A DNA stretch of 64,000 nt, taken from contig JADJYE010000014.1 in the NCBI GenBank assembly GCA_016719945.1, forward strand, positions 1 through 64,000, given 5' to 3'. Every line of letters starts with the position of its first letter. Position 1 is the stretch's first letter. The notes under the pieces are model-generated. The model had not been told where the DNA came from, did no database searches, and worked only from the letters and a program-made list of their open reading frames with translations. Both the position numbers and the translations under genes were made by a program. This document shows, one piece after another, positions 34,214-43,759 of this stretch. Source of the DNA: Polyangiaceae bacterium (GTDB lineage Bacteria > Myxococcota_A > Polyangia > Polyangiales > Polyangiaceae).

Positions 34214-36796
34214 CTAGCCGAGAGCATCCGCCAGCGCCCTGAGCCGGCGCTCTGTCGAGGGCCGCGGGGCGTGGGCCTCGAGCTGACCTGCCTCCTCGCG
34301 CAGCGCGGCCGCGAACCCCCGGGCGCACGCGCGCAAGAGCCGCGCAGCGCCGGCCTCCCCGAGCTCGGCCGAGACGGCCCCACCCGTGACGCAGGCCTCG
34401 AGGGCGACCGTGACGACCGCCTGTGCGAGGCGGACCTCGCCGACGCCGAGGCGCTTCGCGAGCGCGTCGCAGACAGGCACGACCAGCCGAGCGACGGCGC
34501 GAGGCGACGCGTAGGCCGCGATCGTCCCCTCGTCGCGCGAGCCCTCCGCGAGCTGGGCGAGCGGCCGCAGATCCGAGGCCAGCGCGCGCACCGCGAGCTC
34601 GACGTCGGCCGCGAGCTTCGGCAGGATCTCCTCCGGGCGATCGGTGAGCGTGTGGGCCGCCGAGCGCAGCGTGCGAGCGCGACCCAGCCACTGCTCGAAG
34701 GCCACCGAGAGCTCACGCGTCCTTGCCTCCGCGTGTCCCGCGAGATCTCGGGCGACCGCCGCCGCGCGGCGCCGGAGCGCGCGTTCGCGCAGGCTGTCGG
34801 CCCGGTCGACGACCACGCGCGACAGCATCTGCTCGACCTCCGTCCAGCGAGATTGGCCGAGGGCATCGGCGTCGCCGAGGCGCCCCTTCAGCGCGAGCTT
34901 GGCGCTGAACGGCAGCGGCCCCGCCGCGGGCTCGACGCCGATCTCGACCAGCCCCTCAGAGGTGTGCCGAACCACCGCCTCGACGTCCGCCGCCGCCAAG
35001 CGATCGAGCTTGTTGAGCAGCACGAGGATCGGCAGCCCCAGCGCCGCGACGCGCTTCAAGATCGCCGCCTCGCTCGCCTTCAGCGGGCCCGTCGCGTCGA
35101 GCAACCACACCACCGCGTGGACCTCGTCGAACGCGGCCAGCGCGGCCTTCGTGTGCTCGGGGTCCGGCGCGTTGAAGCCGGGGGTATCGAGGATCTCGAC
35201 CCACCTCAGGCGCTCGATCGGGGCGTAGATCTGCACGCGATCGATCGCGCCGTTCTCGGCCTGCAGCTCCGCGAGCGTCGCCTTCAGCCCCTCGTGGGGG
35301 ACGACGCGATCCGGCGCGCCCCGCAGCAAGACGCGGGCGAACGGGTCAGCCGCCCACGCGACGCGGTGCAGGGTGGCCGTGGTCGGGAGGATGCCCGTCG
35401 GCGCGACGTCGACGCCCAGGAAGGCGTTGATGAAGGTGCTCTTGCCCGCGTTGAACTCCCCCACGACCGCGAGCACGATCGGTCGCTCGAGCTCGGCGCC
35501 GAGGCCCTCGATCCTGAGCAGCTCCCGCGTCTGCGCGAGGTCTCGCGCGGAGGTGAGCAGCGCCTCGAGCACGCGTGGCCACTCGGCGCGCTCGCCGAGG
35601 GTGAGCGCGCCGTACGCGCGCCTGCGGAGCGCGTCTGCCCACGCCTCGAGCTCGGCGTCGCCGTACGCGTCGTCGAGCGCGTCGAGCGCGTCGTCGGTCG
35701 CGCCCCGGCCGAGGGCCGCCAGCGCCTCCTTGATCTTCGTCAGCGCCGGGGTGAGCACCGAAGGAGCGTGCCTCGCGAGCGCGGCGAGGGAGGCCTCATC
35801 GCGTGTCTCGACCGCGAGCCTGGCCAGCGAGGGGCCCGCGAGGGCGTCCCCGCTCTCGACCGCGCGGACCAGCGCGTCGCGCGCGTCGGCCCTGCGCCCC
35901 TCGGCGAACGCGAACGCCGCCACCAAGCTCGGCTCGTCGATCTTCCCCGCGCCGGCCACCACGGCGCGAACGTCGGCCAACACCTTCGCGTCGTTGGTGA
36001 AGCTGACGATGGTCGCGAGGACCTCGCGGGCCCCTGGCGCGTCGAGGATGAACGCGCGCAGGGCGTATTCGAGCGCCGCGGCCCGCCCCAGCGTGGGCGC
36101 CCCGTCCCCTGCGCGTTTGTCGGTGGGGACCCCCCGAAGCCAGGCGAGCTTCGCGAAGAGCAGCGCCCTTCGACCCACCTGGCGCTCCTCGTCGCGGACG
36201 GAGTCTGGCGCGGGCTCCCCGAGCAGATCGGCGAGCCCCTCGGCGGCCGCCGCGGCCTCCGCGTCGCGGTTGAGCGCGAGCAGGCACTCCGCGCGGCGCA
36301 GGGCCGCAGCCTGGTCCTTTGTCCCAGCCAGATCGGTGGGGATGCGCTCGAGCCAGCGCAGAGCGCGCGCGGGGTCGCCGGCGGCGAGATCGAGATCGCA
36401 CAGATCCAGGAGGGCGCGGCGCGCGTCGGCCCGCTCGTCAGGAGCGGACGCAGCGCGCTCGAGGGCCTCGCGCGCGTGGGGGTACGCGGTCCGCAGGCCT
36501 ACCCTGCCCAGCCGGAGCCACACGTCGGCGCGCCACGGCACCTGCGCGGCGAGCGCCTCGAGCGCCTCGAGCGCCTCGTCATCGAGCCACGCGGCCTCGG
36601 CCGCGTCGGCCCACAGCGCGAGGCCGAGGGGCGAGCCGGGGACCTGCGCGAGGATCGCGCGCGCGTGCTCGCGCGCGTCGAGCGGGCGACCGCGCTCGAG
36701 CATCCGCTCCGCCGCGACCCTGTCCGCCTCGAGGCCTCGCGCCAGAAGCTCCATGCGCGAAGCGATGCGCGAGAGGCTCTCGATCAACGGCGGCAC
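34214..36796 (-). CDS. TPR-dynamin-like GTPase
   Basis: The 860-residue protein has an N-terminal ~400-residue alpha-helical region of TPR-type repeats, then a dynamin/YjdA-like GTPase domain: P-loop GEFNAGKST with Lys452 (G1), LPTTAT (G2), DTPGF (G3) and NKLD (G4). A C-terminal helical stalk-like region of ~300 residues follows. Bacterial dynamin-like proteins bind membranes and act in membrane remodelling or phage resistance; fusion to a long TPR array is less common. There is no clear transmembrane segment, so membrane contact would be through the stalk. Its stop codon lies at the end of the putative mobile unit. Confidence 0.85.
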   Translation of the reverse strand: MPPLIESLSRIASRMELLARGLEADRVAAERMLERGRPLDAREHARAILAQVPGSPLGLALWADAAEAAWLDDEALEALEALAAQVPWRADVWLRLGRVGLRTAYPHAREALERAASAPDERADARRALLDLCDLDLAAGDPARALRWLERIPTDLAGTKDQAAALRRAECLLALNRDAEAAAAAEGLADLLGEPAPDSVRDEERQVGRRALLFAKLAWLRGVPTDKRAGDGAPTLGRAAALEYALRAFILDAPGAREVLATIVSFTNDAKVLADVRAVVAGAGKIDEPSLVAAFAFAEGRRADARDALVRAVESGDALAGPSLARLAVETRDEASLAALARHAPSVLTPALTKIKEALAALGRGATDDALDALDDAYGDAELEAWADALRRRAYGALTLGERAEWPRVLEALLTSARDLAQTRELLRIEGLGAELERPIVLAVVGEFNAGKSTFINAFLGVDVAPTGILPTTATLHRVAWAADPFARVLLRGAPDRVVPHEGLKATLAELQAENGAIDRVQIYAPIERLRWVEILDTPGFNAPDPEHTKAALAAFDEVHAVVWLLDATGPLKASEAAILKRVAALGLPILVLLNKLDRLAAADVEAVVRHTSEGLVEIGVEPAAGPLPFSAKLALKGRLGDADALGQSRWTEVEQMLSRVVVDRADSLRERALRRRAAAVARDLAGHAEARTRELSVAFEQWLGRARTLRSAAHTLTDRPEEILPKLAADVELAVRALASDLRPLAQLAEGSRDEGTIAAYASPRAVARLVVPVCDALAKRLGVGEVRLAQAVVTVALEACVTGGAVSAELGEAGAARLLRACARGFAAALREEAGQLEAHAPRPSTERRLRALADALG

Positions 36797-36830
36797 GAGC
36801 TGGATAAAAGCACTGAATGGCGCCTCGTTG

Positions 36831-38048
36831 CTAGAGTCCGACCGGAGGTGGGACCAAGCGGGTCGAGCGCGAAGCGACCGGGTGCACGCGCAGCAAGCTG
36901 TGCTCCGCTGGTACGCCGATGCGGAGCGGGAAGCCGTAGTGCGCGGTCCCGCGGTGGACGTAGAGCCGATTCTTTCCCAGCGCCCAGTGCCCGTGATCAG
37001 GGATGCTGGTGAAGGCGCTCACGAAGGTGTGCGGCAGGCCGAGGGACACCAGCCCGAGCTGGCCGCCGTGCGTGTGGCCGCTGAGGACGAGATCGGCGTC
37101 GCCGTCCGGGACGTGCCGAAACGCCCCCGGGTCGTGCAGAAGCACGAGGCGGAACGCTCCGGCCTCCCTCGGCAGCCTGCGGCAGGCCTCCTCGATGCGC
37201 CGCTTGCGCTCTCTGAAATGGAAGTCGAGGCCGACGATCTGGACCGGCCCGGCCTCGGTCTCGACGACCACAGCCTCATCGTTGAGCAGCCGCACCTTGG
37301 CCGCGGCGAGCGCGCCGGCGATCATGTCGGGGGCCTCGTGGTCGTGGTTGCCCCGGCACGCGAACACGCGGCCTTCGAGCGCCTTCAGCGGTTCGAGCGC
37401 GCGGGCGAGCGCGGGGCCTGCGTTGTGCGACTCCATGGTGACGAAGTCGCCGGTCAACAGCACGAGGTCGGGCTGGTAGGCGACGGCGCGCTCGCAGAGC
37501 TCTCGCAGGCGTCGCTCCGACATGAACGGCCCCAGGTGCGGGTCGCTCATCTGCACGAGCCTGAGGGGCCTCTCGCAGCGCGACTCGCCGAGCGGGTAGC
37601 GCGCGAGGCTGGCCACCGTGCGCCCATCGAGCGCGAGGTCGACCTGCTCCTCCGCGTGCCGCAGGCTCTGCACGAGCCCCACGCCCGCGAGCGCGTAGGG
37701 CACGAACAGCCCGAGCGGCTCCGCCCCAAAGGCGACGGCGATCGCCCAAGGGACGGCCAGGAAGCTCCCCGCCCAGAACGCCGACGCAGGCACGCTCACC
37801 AGCGCTCGGTACGCGAGGGGCCGCAAGCTCGAGCGAACGAGCGTGAGGAAGTGCACGTAGGTCGCGACCTGCAGGTACGCGAAGACAGGCCACGACCAGC
37901 CCACATGCGGCCACAGCGCCGAGGAGACCGCCGTGTGGATCGAGAGCAGCACGGTCGCGAAGATCGCGTAGAAGCGCCCGCGAAGCAGGGCTGCGGTGAG
38001 GACGACGGTCGTCGCGGCGGCGATGCTCAGCCAGCTGAACAGGTCCAC
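36831..38048 (-). CDS. membrane metallophosphoesterase (calcineurin-like)
   Basis: The 405-residue protein has four to five N-terminal transmembrane helices (~residues 5-125), then a calcineurin-like phosphoesterase domain with the metal-binding motifs SDPHLG, GDFV, GNHDHE, LLHDPG and SGHTHGGQ. It resembles the YkuE/LpxH-like membrane enzymes that cleave phospholipid or nucleotide-lipid phosphodiesters, but the substrate cannot be read. One difference: SDPHLG in place of the usual SDLHLG. The gene lies 34 bases upstream of the GTPase gene in the same direction, so cotranscription is likely. Confidence 0.88.
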   Translation of the reverse strand: MDLFSWLSIAAATTVVLTAALLRGRFYAIFATVLLSIHTAVSSALWPHVGWSWPVFAYLQVATYVHFLTLVRSSLRPLAYRALVSVPASAFWAGSFLAVPWAIAVAFGAEPLGLFVPYALAGVGLVQSLRHAEEQVDLALDGRTVASLARYPLGESRCERPLRLVQMSDPHLGPFMSERRLRELCERAVAYQPDLVLLTGDFVTMESHNAGPALARALEPLKALEGRVFACRGNHDHEAPDMIAGALAAAKVRLLNDEAVVVETEAGPVQIVGLDFHFRERKRRIEEACRRLPREAGAFRLVLLHDPGAFRHVPDGDADLVLSGHTHGGQLGLVSLGLPHTFVSAFTSIPDHGHWALGKNRLYVHRGTAHYGFPLRIGVPAEHSLLRVHPVASRSTRLVPPPVGL

Positions 38049-38097
38049 GCGGCGCCACCGTAGCAGGTCGAGTCGGCAGGGAGCTCGCTCGGCTGAG

Positions 38098-39597
38098 TCA
38101 GCGGCGCCGGAGGATCACGTACCTCGCCCGCCCCTCGAGCACCCCCGCCGGCTCGAAGCGGCCCTCGAGGCCAGGCTCGGTCGCCACGTAGATCTCGAGG
38201 CCGCGCGCGAACACCGTCTCGCTCCACGGCTCGGCCACCGGGTAGTCCTTGAAGAGCTGCATCACGATCGTGTCGACGCCGCGGTCCTTCAGCAAGCCGT
38301 CGGGGGTCTTCTTGCGCAGGTGCCCGCCCGGGAGCGAAGCGATCTCGGGATCCGTGACGCCGGCGAGGTCGACGATCGCCGCGTCGGGCGCCGCCGCGCC
38401 CAGCCACCCGACGTCGAGCGAGGCGATGACGCGGCTCGACGCGAGGAGGGGCCGCGCCTCGGCGATCAGCGCGTCACGGTCGGCCTGTACGCGCGCCAGC
38501 TTGTGACCGACGACGACCCACACCCAGATCTCCCCCGCGAGCGCCAGCGCAGCGCGGAGCGCGGTGGCGCGCGGCGTCGACGCCCGCGCGAGCCCCGCGA
38601 CGGCCAGCGCGAGGACGGGCAGCGCGGGCACGAACAGGCGGCTCACGGGCATCCAATCGCCGCCAGCGAACGCGACCGCGCCAGCGTGAACGAAGAACGC
38701 CGCGCTGAGCCAGCGCGTCATCCGATCCGCGCCGCGCAGCGCGAGCGGAGCGAGCAGCCCGACGGCCCCGACCACCAACAGGCAGACGAACGAATATTGG
38801 AGGCCGAGGGTCACGTCGGCGGGCTTCGCGAGCGCGGACAGCGGCGCTGGGCGACCGAAGAGCGCCACCCGCACGGCCGCCGCGACCGTGAACGGCGCGC
38901 AGACGAGCGCGATCCGGCCGAACGTCCTGGCCCCGACCACCGGCTCGGAGGCGCCCGCTGCACGAGGCGCCCCGAGGGTCACCGCGAGCGGCAACAGCTC
39001 GGGGCGCACCCACGCGGAGAGCCCGAGCAGCACCACCCCGAGCGGCTCGCGGCGCCCGACGAGCCGCAGCGCCGCTCCTGCAGCGACCAGCAGCTCCGCG
39101 AGCGGGGTCTCGAGCCCCGACGCGCTCCAGGCGACCGCGGGCGCCGCGACCAGCCAGAGCCCGACGCCCGCCCAGCGAAGCCTGGGACCGGCGAGGGTCG
39201 ACACCGCCCACGCCACCAGCCCCGCCGCGAGCGCGTGCGCCGCCGCTCCCATCAGCTTCGCCGCGACCAGCGCCTGGAGCGCGCCCCCGCGGGCGAACGG
39301 CGCGAGCAGGTACGGCAGCCCGAGCGGCGTGACGCCGTCGGTGACCGGGCCCCCCGGGTTGAAGGTGTAGCCTCGCCCCGTCGCCACGTGGTGGGCGTAG
39401 CGACACGTGATCAGCGCGTCGTCGACCGTGAATCCCCAGAGCGCGAGGCTGGTGGCGAGCGCGAACGACGAGGCCAGGAGCGCTGCGCGCCGAGCCTCCC
39501 TCCCCTCTCGACCGCGGCTAGCTCCTCGCACTTCCAATGTCCACTCCCCGACGAAGACGTCAGAAAACTTAAGTCGTTGGCTCAGCCTTCCTACCAT
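38098..39597 (-). CDS. multi-pass membrane protein, GT-C glycosyltransferase-like
   Basis: From the ATG at 39597 the protein has 499 residues with about ten transmembrane helices in the first 370 residues and an extracytoplasmic C-terminal domain. The first loop contains FTVDDALITCRYAHHVATGRGYTFNPG, where paired acidic residues (DD) sit just after helix 1, as in GT-C lipid-linked-sugar glycosyltransferases. The start is uncertain; 39744 would add 49 low-complexity residues. It would transfer a sugar from a polyprenyl carrier in the periplasmic membrane, substrate unknown. It is divergent, 10 bases apart, from a PQQ-propeller gene. Confidence 0.75.
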   Translation of the reverse strand: MVGRLSQRLKFSDVFVGEWTLEVRGASRGREGREARRAALLASSFALATSLALWGFTVDDALITCRYAHHVATGRGYTFNPGGPVTDGVTPLGLPYLLAPFARGGALQALVAAKLMGAAAHALAAGLVAWAVSTLAGPRLRWAGVGLWLVAAPAVAWSASGLETPLAELLVAAGAALRLVGRREPLGVVLLGLSAWVRPELLPLAVTLGAPRAAGASEPVVGARTFGRIALVCAPFTVAAAVRVALFGRPAPLSALAKPADVTLGLQYSFVCLLVVGAVGLLAPLALRGADRMTRWLSAAFFVHAGAVAFAGGDWMPVSRLFVPALPVLALAVAGLARASTPRATALRAALALAGEIWVWVVVGHKLARVQADRDALIAEARPLLASSRVIASLDVGWLGAAAPDAAIVDLAGVTDPEIASLPGGHLRKKTPDGLLKDRGVDTIVMQLFKDYPVAEPWSETVFARGLEIYVATEPGLEGRFEPAGVLEGRARYVILRRR

Positions 39598-39607
39598 CCC
39601 CCAACGG

Positions 39608-41913
39608 ATGATCGGAATCTCGAGGGCGCATAGCGCACGATCGAACGCACCCGGCGCGACGGAGCGCCTGCAGGCTCTCGTCGAGCTGTGCGAGGGCGCG
39701 CCGCGCCGCGAGGGCACACCGCGGACGCGCTTCCCCGGCGCCAACGTGTTGTGCGACCTCGCCGACGCGCTGAGAGAGCTCGCGCGCGGCGAGCGCAGGC
39801 GCGCCGCGGTGCGCGTGCGCCTCCACGAAGAGCCGTGTGAGATCGGCCTGGAGCGCTCCGGGGAGGGGCTGTACGTGAGCCTCTACTCGGGGGCGCGCTC
39901 CCGGTGGTTCACCTCTTCGAGCGGCGCGTGCCGGCCGTCGAGCTCGCCGAGCGCATCGCGTCCGAGCTCGTCGCCAGGCGAGCCGAGGCGCCGGCGCGCG
40001 AGCAGGAGCGGATGGACAGCGCGATCACCGCGCTCGAGTCGATCTGCTTCGCGCCGTTCGAGCTCGGTGAAGAGCTCGAGGCCGTCCCGGTCGAGTCACT
40101 CGAGGAGCTCACGTTCTCGCTCTCGGGCGAGCTGCAGCTGCGGGCCGCCTCGGCGGGCTCTGCGGCCTCGACCGCCTCCATCCTGCGGACCGATCTGCTC
40201 GGGTTGCTGGCGCGGGGCAAGCTGCGCGTGACCGCCCTCGAGCACACGCGGGAGCTGCCCGACGTCCACCTGTACTTGGTCGTAGAGCAGCTCGCTCGCT
40301 TCGCGGTCGAGGCCCTCGAGGCCTTCGCGGCGGGGCGAGCCATCTGGAAGAAGACGCAGGTGGGCGGCGCCGTGATCGGCGTCCGCCTGCTCACGCGGAC
40401 CAGCGGAGACCCCCGCCTCGCGCTCACCCTCGGCGCGGCGCCCGGGTCGGGCCGCAGCGAGAGCTGGACGTTCCCCTCGCTCGAGGTCGGCGCCTTCGCG
40501 CGCGCCGTGATCGATCTCGGGCGCTCCCTCGCACGCACCTTCGTCCGGCGCGACCGCAGCCAGACGCACAACCTCCGGCTGGTCGAGTTCCGCGCCAACC
40601 TGCGAGAGATCGCCGAGATGTGCCGCGAGGTCGGCCGCGCCGACGCGATCGTGAACGACTCGCCCGAGAGCTACCGCGCCTACGCGCGAGAGGCCGACCC
40701 GAAGGCCCCCGCGGCCCCGCCCAGCGGGCGCGTCCGCTTCACGCCGAAGTGGACCGCCGCCGTGCCGTCCATCGACCTTCGCTCGACGTTCTTGTGCGGC
40801 GACTCCTTCGTGGTCGGCAGCACCCGCGAGCTGTGCTGCATCGACCGCGGCTCGGGTGGCATTCAATGGACGCGCCCCGTCGCGAAGGGCGTCAGCGTCC
40901 TCACGCCGTGCGGCGTCGCGCGCTTCGACACCGAAGGCAACCTCACGCTCCTCGATCTTTCGACGGGGGAGACGAGGGTCAACATGCGGCTCTTGCCTCG
41001 CGTGGGGGCGCCGGTCACGGGCGCCGTCGTCAGCTCACCGGGCCTGCCGCGGATGTTGGTGATCAGCGAAGGCAAGCGGCACCTCGTCGGCGTCGACCTC
41101 GAGGCCGGTGAGGTGCTCTGGCGCTACGCGGCTCGCCGCGCGGCCACGTTCCGGCTGCGCCGAGCGGGCCGCCTCGTCATCGTCTCGAGCGGCGAGCAGG
41201 CGCTCACGGCGATCGACGTCGTCGGGGGCGACGTGGTCTGGCGCTACTGCGACCGCCTCCGGTTCGCGCACGTCGCGGCCGTCGCGGACGACTCGCTGTT
41301 CGCGCTCGCGGGTGATGGCGCCTTCGTCGCCAGCGGCGGCACGCGCCTGTGTCACCTCGATCCGTGGACCGGCAGCCCGCGCTGGTCCGTGTCGCTCCGC
41401 GAGGGCGCGCGGCCGATCGCTCCACCTCTCGTCGCCCGCACGACGGTGCTCGTCGCGACCCTCGGCGGACGCGGTACGCGGGTGTCGGCCTTCGACAAGC
41501 GGACCGGCGAGCTGGTGTTCGAGCGCGAGGCCTGCGTCGGCGCCGCTGCGCCGCTGGTCGTCGACGACGTCGTGGTGCTGAACTCGGAGTCGGGTGAGCT
41601 CGTCGCGCTCGACGCGGCCGATGGCTCGCTCCGCTACCGCCACGTCTTCGCTGAGGGGGCGGACGGCGACCGCCCTCGGCGCCTGGAGCCGGTGCTCCGC
41701 TCGGGCGCGCTGTTCGTCCCCCAGAACTCCGTCCATGTCCTGCGACCGTCCGACGGCGCGCTGCTCGGGTCGGTCACGGCCGATCTGGTCCCCGACCTCG
41801 TTCGGGTCGACGAGCGCTGCGACGTCTACGTCGCCGAGGAGAGCGGCCATATCCAGGCCTTTTCCGGGGCGGCGCGGGCCCAACCCTCGCACCTCAGGCT
41901 CGTCCGCTCGTAG
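39608..41913 (+). pseudogene. PQQ-like beta-propeller protein, frameshifted
   Basis: A first frame from the ATG at 39608 encodes 95 residues (LQALVELCEG...VSLYSG) and then turns to nonsense; the sense continuation VVHLFERRVPAVELAERI starts in the next frame near 39904 and runs to 41913. Adding one G to the run at 39889-39893 joins them into about 768 residues. The first ~330 residues are a soluble Ala/Glu-rich domain. The C-terminal ~340 have the repeated pattern (VGVDLEAGEVLWRYAARR, LTAIDVVGGDVVWRY, LCHLDPWTGSPRWSV, VSAFDKRTGELVFE) of PQQ-type beta-propeller blades. No export signal is visible. It may act with the adjacent FHA-SpoIIE gene. Confidence 0.8.
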
Positions 41914-41958
41914 CGCTTCAAAACCGGTCCCTGCGCGGCTAGGGTTCGGCTGTTGTCG

Positions 41959-43674
41959 ATGCGCCGACCCACCGAAGAGCTTCGCCTCGCCTCTGCCGCG
42001 ACAGGGACGGGGCGCGCCTGGGTGGACGTGGACCTCGAGGTGGAGAACGGCGGCGTCCAGCGCAAGCCTCGGGCGACCCTCGAGCAGCACACGGTCATCG
42101 GGCGGACGCCGGGCCTCGCCCTCACGCTCGACCACGACACCGTCAGCCGCAAGCACGCCGAGATCTTCTGCGATCCTTTCGGCCGCTGGTGGATCCGCGA
42201 TTTAGGGAGCACGAACGGCACGAGCGTCAACGACGAGCGGGTGCGCGAGCGGGTCCTCAGGCCGGGAGACCGCATCGGCGTCGGCGACTACCGCTTGCGC
42301 TTCCACATGGGCAGCCTGCCCGAGATCAAGGCGGGCGCGCCCTCCCTCGAGGACACGCTCGACGGCACGGCCGCCCCGAGCTGGATGCGCACGCTGCGCG
42401 ACGTCGACCCGCCGCAGATCTCCGCGACGCACCTGTCGACCCTGATGGCGCTCTCCCGCCGCATGCTCGGGATGGACCAGTCGCACGAGCGGCTCGAGGC
42501 GCTGTGCGACCTGCTCGTCTCGACCGACTTCCACGCGACCGCCGCCCTCGTCGTCCGCATCCGCGCCGGGGATCCGAGCCGCATCCTCGCGGGGCCGAAG
42601 CGGCCGCCGCACGTCCCCGACGAGCCGCCGTACGTCTCGCGCACGGTGCTCCGCCAGGCGGTCCTCACGCAGGAGGCCGTCCTCGGCACCAACCTGCCTC
42701 AGGTCAACCCAGGCCTCGAGCTCACCCTCTCGGCGGACGTGAGCCCGCTCGCCACGGTGGCCGTCCCCATCCACCGCGACGAGACGACCACCGACATCCT
42801 CTACTGCAACCTCCCCCCTCACTACGGCCGCTCGGACTGGCTCGCGCTCATCGCCCTCGCCGGCGAGGCCTTCCAGCAGTCGGAGATCGCGTGGTCCGCG
42901 CGCAGGCACGCGCAGCAGCACGCCGCGATCGAGCGCGAGCTCGAGACCGCGCGCATCATCCAGCACGCGCTGGTCCCGAAGAGCCCGCGCTACCCTGGCC
43001 TCGAGATCGCCATCGACTTCGATCCGTGCCGCTGGGTCGGGGGCGACTACGTCGACACGGTCACCCTCGCCGATGGGCGCATCCTCTGCACCGTCGCCGA
43101 CGTGTGCGGCAAGGGTCTGCAGGCAGCGCTCGTCACGTTCTCGATCCACACGATGATCCGCGCGCTTTCCGACCACACGCGCACGGTCCCCGAGATCCTC
43201 GACCGGCTGAACCGACACCTGTGCGAGTACCTGCCGGACGACTCCTTCGTCACCATGGTCTCCTGCGCGATCGATCCGAAGACGGGAGAGATGGAGTACG
43301 TGAACGCCGGCCACCCGCCGGCCTTCGTCTTCGACGACAAGGGCGGCGCGAGGGCGCTCGGCGCCGCCGAGAACGCCGCGCTCGGCCTCACGCCGTGCTC
43401 CTTCTCGCCGCAGCGCGACCGCATCGAGCCAGGGGAGATCCTCCTCTGCTACACCGACGGCCTCACCGAGCTGAAGAACAGCGCGCGCGAGATGTTGGGC
43501 GAAGACCAGCTCCGCGAGCGGTTCACCGCGATCTATCGTGACAAGGGCGCCGAGAGCATCGACACCGCCGCGCTGGGCTTGAAGCTCATGCTCGATGAGT
43601 TCCGCGGCGATGAGCTGCCCGAGGACGATCGTGCCTTCTTGCTGGCGCGTCGGCCCGTGCTCGACGCGCCCTGA
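41959..43674 (+). CDS. FHA-SpoIIE (PP2C-type) phosphatase
   Basis: The 571-residue protein has an FHA domain (~residues 20-115; GRTPGLALTLDHDTVSRKHAEI, GSTNGTSVN), a GAF-like middle (~150-310) and a C-terminal SpoIIE/PP2C phosphatase domain (~320-560) with GGDYVDTV, VADVCGKGLQAAL, NAGHPPAF and the acidic YTDGLTE motif. FHA domains bind phosphothreonine, so this protein could read a kinase signal and dephosphorylate an anti-sigma-factor antagonist or kinase substrate. Two Ser/Thr kinases are in this window, but no direct link can be shown. Start at ATG 41959; a TTG at 41953 is an alternative. Confidence 0.92.
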   Translation: MRRPTEELRLASAATGTGRAWVDVDLEVENGGVQRKPRATLEQHTVIGRTPGLALTLDHDTVSRKHAEIFCDPFGRWWIRDLGSTNGTSVNDERVRERVLRPGDRIGVGDYRLRFHMGSLPEIKAGAPSLEDTLDGTAAPSWMRTLRDVDPPQISATHLSTLMALSRRMLGMDQSHERLEALCDLLVSTDFHATAALVVRIRAGDPSRILAGPKRPPHVPDEPPYVSRTVLRQAVLTQEAVLGTNLPQVNPGLELTLSADVSPLATVAVPIHRDETTTDILYCNLPPHYGRSDWLALIALAGEAFQQSEIAWSARRHAQQHAAIERELETARIIQHALVPKSPRYPGLEIAIDFDPCRWVGGDYVDTVTLADGRILCTVADVCGKGLQAALVTFSIHTMIRALSDHTRTVPEILDRLNRHLCEYLPDDSFVTMVSCAIDPKTGEMEYVNAGHPPAFVFDDKGGARALGAAENAALGLTPCSFSPQRDRIEPGEILLCYTDGLTELKNSAREMLGEDQLRERFTAIYRDKGAESIDTAALGLKLMLDEFRGDELPEDDRAFLLARRPVLDAP

Positions 43675-43759
43675 CCCCGGACGGCTCCGACCACGGGCGG
43701 GCCCGCCCGAGGTCGCCCCGCCTCCCCGACGCGTCGGGGGCGTGCTAAAGCCGGCCGCC

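Larger units (their letters stand above)
33221..34217. mobile_element. putative ~1-kb mobile unit with four-helix-bundle gene
   Basis: A perfect 14-base inverted repeat, GGGGGTGTCCCTAG at 33228-33241 and CTAGGGACACCCCC at 34198-34211, with matching CTAG just outside each end (33221-33224 and 34214-34217), delimits about 1 kb. Inside are a GAGGTC simple repeat (33289-33312), one small gene and a hairpin directly after its stop. No transposase, integrase or reverse transcriptase is inside, so movement would depend on an enzyme elsewhere. The right end lands exactly on the stop codon of the dynamin-like gene. The assignment is inference from structure. Confidence 0.55.

Noticed and set aside
33221..34217. 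Four-helix-bundle unit as a retron or diversity-generating retroelement
   Set aside because: No reverse transcriptase, template repeat or variable repeat can be read in or near the unit; only the Avd-like fold of the small protein suggested it.
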